DNA of 47,521 nt, taken from NCBI GenBank assembly GCA_947590905.1, contig CANQCU010000011.1, positions 1 to 47,521 on the forward strand. Direction: 5' to 3'. Of the stretch, positions 35,213 through 45,151 are shown one piece after another. Every line of letters begins with the position of its first letter. Positions within the stretch are counted from its first letter, which is position 1. This stretch comes from an uncultured Clostridia bacterium (GTDB lineage: Bacteria; Bacillota; Clostridia; TANB77; CAG-508). The notes under the pieces were generated by a model. The model was not told the origin of the DNA. It saw only the letters and a list, made by a program, of their open reading frames with translations, and made no database searches. A program made the position numbers and the translations under genes.

Positions 35213-35713
35213 TTATTTCTTTTTAGGTGGAGTTGCTTGATCTTCTGGACTTATTACTTCCATTGTTCCAGGTATCATAACATCTGTTAATATAATTCCA
35301 TTTAGGTGATCTACCTCATGTGCTATAGCTTGGGCTAAAAGTCCTGTTCCTGTGACTTTTATTTTTTTGCCATTTTCATCTAATGCTTCAACTGTAACTT
35401 CTTCTGGTCTTATTACTTTAACATATTTATTTGGAAAGCTTAGACATCCTTCATCTACTTCTTGTTTTCCTTTTGTTTTTGTTATTACAGGATTTATTAA
35501 TTTTAGAATTGGCTTTTCGTCATATAGGTCTATTACAACTATTCTTTTAAGTATTCCTACTTGAACTGCTGCTAATCCAACTCCATCATATTTATGCATT
35601 GTTTCTATCATATCATTTATTAATTCTTTTACCCTATCATCTATAACTTCTACTTCTTTTGATTTTTTTCTTAATATTTCGTCATCTTCTTTTCTTATAT
35701 TACGAATAGCCAT
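35213..35713 (-). CDS. def: Peptide deformylase (166 aa)
   Basis: Removes the formyl group from nascent proteins. The three metal-site motifs are present: GVGLAAVQVG (motif 1, GxGLAAxQ), EGCLSFPNKY (motif 2, with the metal-binding Cys) and QAIAHEVDHLNG (motif 3, HExxH). It starts MAIRNIRKEDDEILRKKSKE behind GAAAGGAAG. It sits between priA and fmt, the usual order. The frame is intact without CGG. Confidence 0.97.
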   Translation of the reverse strand: MAIRNIRKEDDEILRKKSKEVEVIDDRVKELINDMIETMHKYDGVGLAAVQVGILKRIVVIDLYDEKPILKLINPVITKTKGKQEVDEGCLSFPNKYVKVIRPEEVTVEALDENGKKIKVTGTGLLAQAIAHEVDHLNGIILTDVMIPGTMEVISPEDQATPPKKK

Positions 35714-35806
35714 TTTTTCTTCCTTTCTTTCATTTATATTTATTTTTACTACTATTTGTTTTTGCTAAACTAATTTTATTTTAGCTTGTATTATTTTAGT
35801 TTTTAG

Positions 35807-35890
35807 CATTTTAATTTTATCATTTTGACTTTATCATTTTAATTTTATCATTTTGACTTTATCATTTTAATTTTATCATTTTGACTTTTA
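35807..35890. repeat. Tandem 14-bp repeat between priA and def
   Basis: At least six units of CATTTTRAYTTTAT alternate between the A form (CATTTTAATTTTAT) and the G form (CATTTTGACTTTAT), so the higher-order period is 28 bases. Degenerate units continue to about 35935. No gene lies in this 244-base spacer. Confidence 0.85.
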
Positions 35891-35957
35891 TCATTTTAAC
35901 TTTTCTATTTTATCAAAATTTGGTCTTTTCTATTTTATCAATATTTTTTTACATCTT

Positions 35958-38185
35958 TTAGTTCATATTGTTTGGATTAATATCAATACTTACTCTTGTA
36001 TCTTGATTTGTTTTTATATTTAAAGTAGCTTCGTTTAGTTTTTTTATTATATTATTTCCTATAAAACCTTTAATTATTATTCTCCACCTATACCTGTTTT
36101 TAATTTTACTTATAGGTGAAGGCATTGGAGCAAATACCATCATTTCTTTTTCTGCTTGTTTTAAAAGTTTTTCATATATTGAAGTTATTGTTTTTCTTGT
36201 ATTTTCTTCATTTAAACTAGAAACTTCGACTTTTATTATATCGCAAAATGGCGGATATTTCAAGATTTTTCTAAGTTTTATTTCTTGTGAATAAAATTTT
36301 AAATAATCTTGATCTTTAGCACATTCTATTGGAAAGCTTTCTGGATTGTATGTTTGTATTATAACTTTTCCCTCGTCTTGTTCTCTTCCTGCTCTTCCGT
36401 GCAACTTGTGTTAAAAGCTGGAAGGTTCTTTCACTGCTTCTATAATCTGACATATACATACTACTATCTGCTGCTATTACTCCGAACTAGTGTAACATTT
36501 GGAAAATGATGTCCTTTGACTACCATTTGTGTTCCGAATTAGTATATCTATTCCTTCATTTTTAAATTTGTTTAATATGTCATCATAGGAATTTTTCTTT
36601 GTTACTGTATCTATATCCATTCTTATTGTTTTTACATTTGGAAACATTTTATTTATTTCTACTTCTAATTTTTGTGTTCCTGTTCCGAAATATCTAATAT
36701 TTTTGCTTTTACACTCTGGACATTCTGTAAAATTTTTTCTTTCATATCCACAATAATGGCACTTTAATCTATCTTGCTTTATATGATACGTTAAACTTAC
36801 GTTGCACTTAGGACATGTTGCAGTATATCCGCAGTCCCTACACATTACAAAAGTTGAATATCCTCTTCTGTTTAAAAATAATATTGTTTGTTTTTTGTTT
36901 TGCAAGTTTTTTTCTATCATTTCATGAAGTCTAGTGCTTATCATTGATTTATTTCCAATTGCAAGTTCTTTTTTCATATCTATTATTTCTACATCTGGAA
37001 GTTTTGAATTATTTGCTCTATTTTTTAGAGTTATAAGTCCATCACTTTTTTCTGCTTTATAGTATGTCTCCATATCAGGTGTTGCAGAGCCTAAAACTAA
37101 TGGTATGTTATTTTCTTTTGCTAAATATAGTGCTATTTCTTTTGCATTATATTTAGGTGTCATATCTGACTTATATGATGTGTCGTGTTCTTCATCTATT
37201 ATTATTATTCCTAAGTCTTTTACTGGTGCAAAGATGGCAGATCTTGCTCCAATTACTATTTTTGCTTCATTTCTTTCTATTCTTTTCCATTCATCATATC
37301 TTTCTCCAACTGATAGTTTGCTATGCAAAAGCGCTATTTTTTCTTCTCCAAATCTTGCTATAAATCTATCTACCATTTGTGGAGTTAAAGATATTTCTGG
37401 GACTAAAACTATTGCTGTTTTTCCTCTTTCTAATACTTTTCCTATCAATTGCAAGTATATTTCTGTTTTTCCGTGAGCCGAGTTACTCCATGTATTAAGA
37501 ATTCTTTAAATTCTTTATCTATTATCATTCCTTCTATTCTATTCATTGCTTTTTGTTGTTCTTTTGTTAAGTTTAAATTTTTAGTAGGTGCTATATTTTT
37601 ATTTTTAAATGGATTTCTATTTACTTCTTTTTCAATTATTTCTATGTAACCATTTTTTTGTAATGTTTTTATTACTGCATTGCTACTATCTGCAAATGTT
37701 ATAAGCTCTGACATTAATACTTCATCATTTTGCATTAAGAAATTTAGTGTTCTTATTTGCTTATCTGATTTTAATACTTTATTTTCTATATCTTCCTGTA
37801 TTTCGTCTGTATCTTTTGTTAGATACACAAATTTCATTGATTTGTCTTTTATTCTGTTCTCTATATTTTTTGCTGTTGTTCCTGGTGGTAGCATTAGTTT
37901 TATACAGTCTGACACATTGCAAAAATATTTATGTGCCATAAGTTTTGCTAAAGTTATTTTCTCTTCATCTAGTCCTTCTTCTACATTTAATATATCTTTT
38001 ACTTTGTATTCTGTTTCTTCTTTTATTCCTATTACAAAACCTTCTTGTACCTTTTTCATTGTTCCAAAGGAAACTAATACTTTACTTCCAATATGAACAG
38101 TACCAACAAATTTTGCTGGTACATTATAGTCAAATATTCTATTTAGGTCTTTTGCATTACTGCTTATCATTACTTCTACTATCAT
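35958..38185 (-). CDS. priA: Primosomal replication protein PriA (3'-5' helicase), five CGG +1 sites
   Basis: Restarts stalled replication forks. Start MIVEVMISSNAKDLNRIFDY at 38185. Five sites are needed: 37480-37478 (ACT CGGC) and 37473-37471 (TCA CGGA), which restore GVTGSGKTEIYLQLIG, the Walker A loop; 36536-36534 (ATT CGGA), restoring ILIGTQMVVKGHHFPNV; 36484-36482 (GTT CGGA), restoring VTLVGVIAADSSMYM; and 36399-36397 (GCA CGGA), restoring LLTQVAGRAGREQDEGKVI, helicase motif VI. Other motifs: IIIDEEHDTSYKSD (Walker B), LGSATPDMETY, and zinc-binding CRDCGYTATCPKCN and CHYCGYERKNFTECPEC. Span 2228 = 3 x 742 + 2, consistent with five extra bases; the result is 740 residues, normal. An essential-type enzyme needing five shifts implies near-complete efficiency. 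Confidence 0.97.
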
Positions 38186-38260
38186 AGCTTAAAGTATATC
38201 AAATTTTTCTCACTTTCTCAATATATTTTTTATCTAATATTTCTAAATATGTTTTATCTA

Positions 38261-38407
38261 ATAAGTATAATATTTTATTTTTTTCGAAACTTTGCTGTCG
38301 CAACTTCCATATCTAAAAGTTTATATGTAAGTTGCTACATATCGCACTTCGCTTACGCTACGTTTGGTTGCTTACGCAGTTTCTTAAAAATAAAATATTA
38401 TACTTAT
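38261..38407. mobile_element. MITE-like element, copy 3
   Basis: Perfect 22-base terminal inverted repeats (ATAAGTATAATATTTTATTT plus TT) at 38261-38282 and 38386-38407. The core matches the hydE-hydG spacer elements: TGCTGTCGCAACTT, TATATGTAAGTTGCTACATA, TCGCACTTCGCTTACGCTAC, TTGCTTACGCAG. It is non-coding and lies between priA and addA. Confidence 0.8.
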
Positions 38408-38468
38408 TATACTTATAAAAATGGCCTATACTATTAGTTAAATACATAGCTTATTTTAAAATACACTA

Positions 38469-41400
38469 TTAAACCTCTATCTCTTTGCTCAAATAAACTG
38501 AATAAATATAAATACTCTCTACTTTTCTGTTAAGTGCTTTTTCTAGTGCTTTTTTGTATATGTCTAATTGCGTTTTATACTTTTCTACTAGTTCCGCTTC
38601 TTTTTCTACTTTATCAGTTTTATAGTCTACCAAAACTAACTTGTCATCTTCTGTAATATAATAAAGATCTATTATACCTTGTACTAAAATATTTTCTTCT
38701 ATATTTTCATTATATATCTCTTTTGCAGGTATGTTTATATAAAATGGCTTTTCTTTTTCTACTTTTTTAGCTGTCTTCATTTGATGCCAAATATTTGTTT
38801 TGGTAAATTCGTATACCTTTTCTATATCTACCGCTTCTTTTTCCTTTTCTGTTATTATATTTTTTTCTTGCAAATTATCTATTAATTGCTTAAGCATTGA
38901 AATATCATAGTCTATCTTTTCATCTAATTTCTGTAAAATTAAATGCATAAGAGTTCCCTTTTGACTTGCAGAAATTGTTTTTTCTTCTTCTAAGAACTCT
39001 GGCACCTTATATTCCGCTATTTCCTCTTCTTCTAAATCTAGTTTCATATTTTTTACTTGAGTAACGGAGCTCTTACTTAAAATATTATTCGGAATTTTTC
39101 CTTCATATTCCCACTCTAGTTTTTCTTTTAAGTTCTTTTTTTCTGTTAATTCTATACTATCTATCTTATCTTGTAAATCTAGTTTTTCTTCTTTTTCTTC
39201 TTGAAATAAACTTTTTAATAATTCTTCTTTTTTATGTTCTTCTACATTTAATATTTCTTTTAACTCTTTATCTGAATTTGTATATACAAGTTCTAACCAA
39301 TCTAAGTAAGAATCATATTTTTGTATTATATTCTTATCTATTTTATTGCTTTCTTGTGCTAATCTATATGTATTTAACAATATTTCTTTTTCCTTAATAT
39401 CTTTTTGGTAATCTTTTGATAAACCTGTTATTATTAATTTTTCTTTTGCTCTAGTTAAACCTACATAGAGTATTCTCATTTCTTCCGAAATTTGCTCTAT
39501 TTTTGATTTGTATCTTATTGCTTCTCTTGCAAGTGTACTATATGTTATTCCTTCTTCATAGTTTATATATTTTGATCCTATTCCTATGTCTTGATGAAGT
39601 AAAACTATGCTTTTGTTTAAGTCTTGGACATTAAATTTTCTATTTGTATTACTTATAAATACTACTGGAAATTCTAGTCCTTTACTTTTATGTATGCTCA
39701 TTATTCTTATTACATCTTCATTCTCTCCAATAAGTTTTGCTCCTGACATGTCTTTATTGCTAATACTTAGCTTTTCAATGAAACTTATAAAATTGTATAA
39801 TCCTTTGAAGCTTGTCTTCTCATATTGTTTTGCTTTTTCGAATAATAGTTTTAAGTTTGCAACTCTTAAAAGTCCATTTGGCATTAGATTTACATAGCTA
39901 TAATATCCAGTATCTTGATATATTTTCCAAATGAATTCATTAAGTGGCATATATTCTTCACATTTTCTAAAATTTTCTATCATATCTAAAAATGTATTTA
40001 TTTTATCTATTAATTCTTTTTCTCCGTCTTCTTTGTCCTTGTATGCGCACATTGCTTCATAGAAGTTTCCTTTTGGTTTAGCTATTCTTATTTTTATAAG
40101 TTCATTATCTGTAAAGTTTCCTATCATTGATCTTAATACTGTCACAAGTGCAATGTCATTTATTGGATTGTCTATAATTTTAAGTAAACTCATTATTATT
40201 TGTATTTCAAGAGAATCAAGATACCCGAGCGCTTGTATCGCAAAATACTGGCAAGTTTAGTTTTGAAATTTCTTGTTCATATATTGGTGCTAAACTTTGT
40301 GCTGAGCGTAAAAGTATAGCTATATCCTTATATGTAATTTTTCTATAACTTTTATCTTTATTACATATCATATAACCACTATTAATTAAATCTTTTATTT
40401 TTCTTGCTACAAATTTTGCTTCAAGTAAGATATCTTCTACTCTTTCTACTTCTTCACTATTTTTCTCTTCACCTTTATATATACTCTCTTCTTCTTCTTT
40501 TAAATCTATTACATGTATTTCTGTTTCTAAGTTCTTTCCTTCTGGATATTCTGCACCTAAATTCAAATATTCTTTTTCGTTATAATCTATATCTCCTAAT
40601 TCTTTGCTCATGATATTAGAAAATACTATATTGGTTAAATCAAGTATATTTTTTCTGCTTCTAAAGTTTTTAAATAATTGTATTTTTAAATTGTCTCCTT
40701 CTTTTAGTTCTTCTATGTCTTTATATGTCTCATATTTTTCTATAAATAATTCTGGTCTTGCTTGTCTAAATTTATATATACTTTGCTTTACATCTCCTAC
40801 CATAAAGATGTTATTTCCTTTTGATATAGAATTTAATATATATTCTTGAACTAAGTTACTATCTTGATATTCATCTATTAGTATCTCTTCATATTTTTCT
40901 CTATACTTTTCTGCTACATGATTTTCTTCTGATGAATTAAGTATTCTTAATGCAAAGTGCTCTATGTCGTTAAAATCCATAATGTTTCTATCTTGTTTTG
41001 CTTTTGCTAATCTATCTGAAAATTCTATAACTAGATTTTTTATTCTACTTAATGAATCATACATTGATTTTACATCTTCGTTTGCTTCGTCAGATGTATA
41101 TAACATGATGGTATTAGTAAGTCCTTTTATTTCATCCTTAATTTTTGTTCTTGTGTTTTTTATTCTTTTTTTTACCTCATCTGGTACTTCTTTATCTCCG
41201 CTAAATCTATCAGGTGAAAATTCATTTATTCCATTATATACTTCGTCCCATGTGTTTAACTCATATATTTTGTTTATTTTTCTTATGTCTTCTGTTAAAA
41301 TTACGGTCATTTTTGGTGCGTTTTCTTCATATTTTAAATTTTCTAATTCATTTTCTAATCTTAATATTCCATCTTTTAGACTGTCTTTTACTTTTTTTAA

Positions 41401-42042
41401 TAGAATCTCACCCCATACTGTTTTCTCGAAACTTGTTTTTTCTATGTTAAGCATTTCTACTTTTTCTTCAAGCCATTTTTCTGGGAATGGAATACTTTGC
41501 ATAAATCTATATATTCCTAAAATTATTTCTTTTAGTTTTTCGTCTCCTTTATAACTTGTATATGTATTTATTAATTCTAAAAATTCTTTATCTTGTGCTT
41601 CGTATTTTTCTTCAAATAAATCTTCTAATGTTTCTTCTTTTAGTATTTCTATTTCTGTTCCTTCTGCTATTTTTAGGTTTGGAGATATTCCTATTTCAAA
41701 GAAGTTGTTTTTTACTATGTCTAAACAAAATGCATCTATTGTGCATATACTTGCTTTAGCTAGAAGCGTTATTTGTTTTTGAAGATGTGAGTTATTTGGA
41801 TCTTTTTCTATTTCTTTATATATTGCATCTAGTATTTTTCCTCTCATTTCTGATGCAACTGCTTTTGTGAAGGTTACTACTAGTATTCTATCTATGTCTA
41901 TTTTTTCGTTTATTATCTTGTTTATTATTCTTTCTACTAGTACTGCTGTTTTTCCTGATCCTGCTGCTGCACTTACTAGTATATTTTGTCCTTTTTCTTT
42001 TATTGCTAAAGTTTGTTCTTTAGTCCATTTTACTTCTCCCAT
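38469..42042 (-). CDS. addA: ATP-dependent helicase/nuclease subunit A, one CGG +1 site
   Basis: AddA, with AddB, resects double-strand breaks for recombination. The start is the ATG at 42042 (MGEVKWTKEQTLAIKEKG) behind GGAGG. UvrD-type motifs: ILVSAAAGSGKTAVLVERI (Walker A), VTFTKAVASEM, IDEYQDSN (Walker B), VGDVKQSIYKFRQARPELF, and in the second part MSIHKSKGLEFPVVFISN and RILYVGLTRAKEKLIITG. The RecB-type nuclease at the C-terminus has LVDYKTDKVE. In the plain frame translation ends after CDTSARVS. The codon after GCT is CGG (40227-40225); dropping its C gives FCDTSAGYLDSLEIQIIMSL and opens the second half. Span 3574 = 3 x 1191 + 1, giving 1190 residues. No addB is visible in the window. 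Confidence 0.95.
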
Positions 42043-42116
42043 AAAAAACCTCCAAATATGATAACAATATATCACATTTGGAGAAGTTTTGCTATATGAT
42101 TTATGTATTTTGTATT

Positions 42117-42157
42117 AAAAATAAATGTAAACACATTTTGTGTCTACATTTATTTTT
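42117..42157. terminator. Bidirectional-looking terminator
   Basis: Arms AAAAATAAATGTAAACACA and TGTGTCTACATTTATTTTT around a 3-base loop with one mismatch. It lies between the small 42172 gene and addA, and ends the former. Confidence 0.85.
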
Positions 42158-42171
42158 TAAGTATATATCTT

Positions 42172-42339
42172 TTAGTTATTGCAACAACCAAAGTTTGTAA
42201 ATAATAATAAGAATATTATTATAAAGAATAATATTTCACTATTTCCGCCACAACCGCAACCTCCAAATAATCCTCCTAGAGGTCCATTATTGCATCCGCA
42301 ATTTCTTTGTTCTCCATAGTTTCTTTGTTCTTCTGGCAT
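42172..42339 (-). CDS. Small Gly/Cys-rich membrane protein (55 aa)
   Basis: The ATG at 42339 lies behind AAGGGAAATATT. The product starts MPEEQRNYGEQRNCGCNN, has a GPLGGLFGGCGCGGN segment and one hydrophobic helix (EILFFIIIFLLLFTN), and ends FGCCNN. Tiny proteins with this Gly/Cys segment plus an ILFFIIIFLLLF helix occur in many Clostridia and resemble YjcZ-type spore or envelope peptides; the role is unknown. It is too short to be noticed by a length cutoff, but start signal, codon use and terminator all support it. Confidence 0.7.
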   Translation of the reverse strand: MPEEQRNYGEQRNCGCNNGPLGGLFGGCGCGGNSEILFFIIIFLLLFTNFGCCNN

Positions 42340-42473
42340 AATATTTCCCTTCCTTTCTTAAATAATAAGGTTTTTAGCTTTTTAAAAGTTTCTACAATAT
42401 ACTATGAATTTTTATTTATTTGTGATACAATAGAAATGTAAAAAAAGTAAATTTTAGATTGGAGCAAATTTAA

Positions 42474-44883
42474 ATGAGAAATGATGTAGAACTTTTATCG
42501 CCTGCCCGGTGATTTTGAATGTGCCAAAGCAGCCATACAAAATGGTGCAGATGCAATTTATCTTGGTGCTTCAAGTTTTAACGCTCGCGCGAGTGCTACA
42601 AATTTTACTTATGATGCCTTAAAAGAGGTTATTAATTATGCTCATATACGTAATGTTAAAGTTCATTTAACTTTAAATACTCTAATTAAAAATAACGAAT
42701 TTAAAGAAGCATTAGCTGTCGCTGAAAAGGCTTATGAGTTTGGAATTGATGCAATATTAGTTCAAGATCTAGGTCTTGCGACTGTTCTTATTAACTCTTT
42801 TCCAAAACTCCCTATACATGCTAGCACTCAAATGACTATTCATGATTTAGATGGAATAAGGGCTTTGGAACGTCAGGGTTTTAAAAGAATTGTGCTTTCA
42901 AGAGAATTATCACTTCCTGAAATAGATTATATTTGTAGAAATACTGATATTGAAATTGAAACTTTTATTCATGGTGCTCTTTGTATCTGTTATTCTGGTC
43001 AATGTTTGTTTTCTAGTATGGTTGGTGGAAGATCTGCTAACCGTGGAAAATGTGCTCAATCTTGCCGTCTTCCTTATCAATTACTTGATAATGATAAAAT
43101 TATTGATTCTGGTCATCTTTTAAGTCCTCGTGATTTATGTGGTCTAGACTTTTTGCCTCAGCTTATTGAGTCTGGTGTAAAATCATTTAAAATTGAAGGA
43201 AGATTAAAGTCTCCAGAATATGTAGCAACTGTTACTAGAATATATAGAAAATACATAGATTTATATTATTCTTCTAATCCTTATGAAATAGACATTAAGG
43301 ATAGAAATGATTTACTTCAAGTCTTTAACCGTGGTAACTTTTCTAGTGGACATTTTGACTCAAATCCTAATTTGAATCTTGTTTATAAAGAAAAGCCTAA
43401 TAATATGGGAATTTACATAGGTAATGTTGCAAATTATAATGACAAAAAAGGCTATGTAACTTTGAACTTAAATGAGGCTCTAGCTCTTGGTGATTCTATA
43501 TCTTTTGAAAATGAAGATGGTAAATATAGAGTTTCTGAATTGATGTTTCAAAATAAAAATATTCCTTTTGCTTGTGATAATGAGGTTATAACTATTGGAA
43601 GAATGAAAGGAAATATAGCTCCAGGAGATAAAATTTTTAAAATTGCAAGTAAAGCTCTTTCGGATAGTGCAAAGGAAACATATTCTGGTAAAGAATTGAA
43701 AAAAATCAAATTAAATTGTAAAGTAACAATAAAAAAAGATACTCCTATATCTGTATATGTAAAACCTGCTAATAACTACGAGCATTACAAAAATATTAAT
43801 GTTTCTCTTAGTTCTGAGACTGTGCCTATTATTGCTAAAAATCAGCCTTTAACTAAGGAAAAAGTAATTGCTCAATTTTCTAAGACTTCAAACACACCTT
43901 TTGAGTTTGATAAGATTGATGTTGATTTGGATGATAATTTATATATACCAAAAATAAGTGAATTAAATGCTTTAAGAAGAGATGTTTTGCAAAAATTAGA
44001 AGAAATCGTTTCACTTAAATTTGTTAGAGTTCCTGTTAAAATAAAAGAAAAAGAATTTGAGGATAAAGAACATACTTTTCCAAAGATTTCTTTGGCTCTA
44101 ATTGAACTAAATCCATCTTTTGATTATTCTCTTTTAGATGATGTTGATAGAGTTTATATACCTTTAAGATATTTTAATAATGCTAAATATAAAAAATGTA
44201 TTGAAACAATTAGTAAGAAATTTGATTTGTATATTTATTTGCCACCTGTTATTAATCCAAATTATACTAATTTAATGAAAAATGTAGTTGCTAATGCTTT
44301 GGAAACATATAATATTGTTGGATTTATATTTTCAAATGTAAGTGCTTTGTATAGTTTTAAGATACCCGAATTTAGTAAATATGATTTAATTGCAAATTAT
44401 ACTTTAAATGTATTTAATGATTATTCAATAAATGAGCTTGAAAGACATGGTGTTGACACTATTACCTTATCTCCAGAACTTAATAAGCTTGATATACAGC
44501 AAATGCATTCAAATGTAGATAAAGAATTAATTGTTTATGGTAGAATAAAATTAATGACTAGTAAGTATTGCTTACTTGGCAAGTCAAATAATTGTTATCC
44601 TACTTGTAGTGCAAGATGTCAAAAAGATGATTCTAAATATTATTTAAAGGATAGATTAGGTTTTAAATTTAGAGTTGTGCCTGATAATATGCAAACTATT
44701 ACTAATATATATAATTCAAAAATTCAATCAATTGATTTTACAGATTTAGGTATTGATTATGCTCGTATTAATATATTAGAAGAAAGTATCCCTGAAATTA
44801 ATAATGTTATTCGTACTGTTAAAGCTGGAAAGCGTTTTGAAGGTGAGCTATATACAAATGGTCATATGAATAGAGATGTTTAA
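42474..44883 (+). CDS. Peptidase U32 family protein (RlhA/TrhP-like), one CGG +1 site
   Basis: U32 proteins include collagenase-like peptidases, and members such as RlhA and TrhP take part in RNA base hydroxylation. The start is the ATG at 42474 behind GGAGC. The plain frame stops at once: after GCC the codon is CGG (42507-42509). Dropping its C gives VELLSPAGDFECAKAAIQNG then ADAIYLGASSFNARA, the canonical U32 N-terminus. The U32 signature is ETFIHGALCICYSGQCLFSS followed by GGRSANRGKCAQSCRLPY (about residue 165). The C-terminal half resembles the DUF3656 extension and ends with a Cys group CLLGKSNNCYPTCSARC. Span 2410 = 3 x 803 + 1, giving 802 residues. This is the only site on the plus strand, and it shows that the rule follows the coding strand. 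Confidence 0.92.
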
Positions 44884-44927
44884 AAATATGAACAAAGAGT
44901 AATATAACGCTCTTTGTTCATATTTTT
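44882..44927. terminator. Bidirectional terminator after the U32 gene
   Basis: Perfect 18-base arms AAAAATATGAACAAAGAG / CTCTTTGTTCATATTTTT with a 10-base loop, serving the plus-strand U32 gene and the convergent 44926 gene. Confidence 0.9.
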
Positions 44928-45150
44928 AATAAGTTATTTTATTTTTTATTCCTAATCCATCTCCTTCACAGATTAGTGTTTCAATCTTTTTATTTTTTCT
45001 TTTTTCTATAATATTTACTTTTAGTTTTTCTATGAAGTCATTTCTTGTTTTTAAATTTTCCTCAAATTTTGGTGCTTCTATTTCTTTTACTTTCTCGTTT
45101 TTCATAAATATATTTTTGAAATAATTTACTATTCTTTTAAAAATACCCAT
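44926..45150 (-). CDS. Small basic hypothetical protein (74 aa)
   Basis: The start is taken at the ATG at 45150 (MGIFKRIVNYFKNIFMKNEK), which follows GGAGGGAAGATAGA and comes one base after the stop of the transglutaminase-like gene. The N-terminal 16 residues could form an amphipathic, membrane-associated helix. The rest is lysine-rich, ending IETLICEGDGLGIKNKITY. Tight coupling suggests it works with the 738-residue-frame protein upstream. No family is recognised. Confidence 0.6.
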   Translation of the reverse strand: MGIFKRIVNYFKNIFMKNEKVKEIEAPKFEENLKTRNDFIEKLKVNIIEKRKNKKIETLICEGDGLGIKNKITY

Positions 45151-45151
45151 T

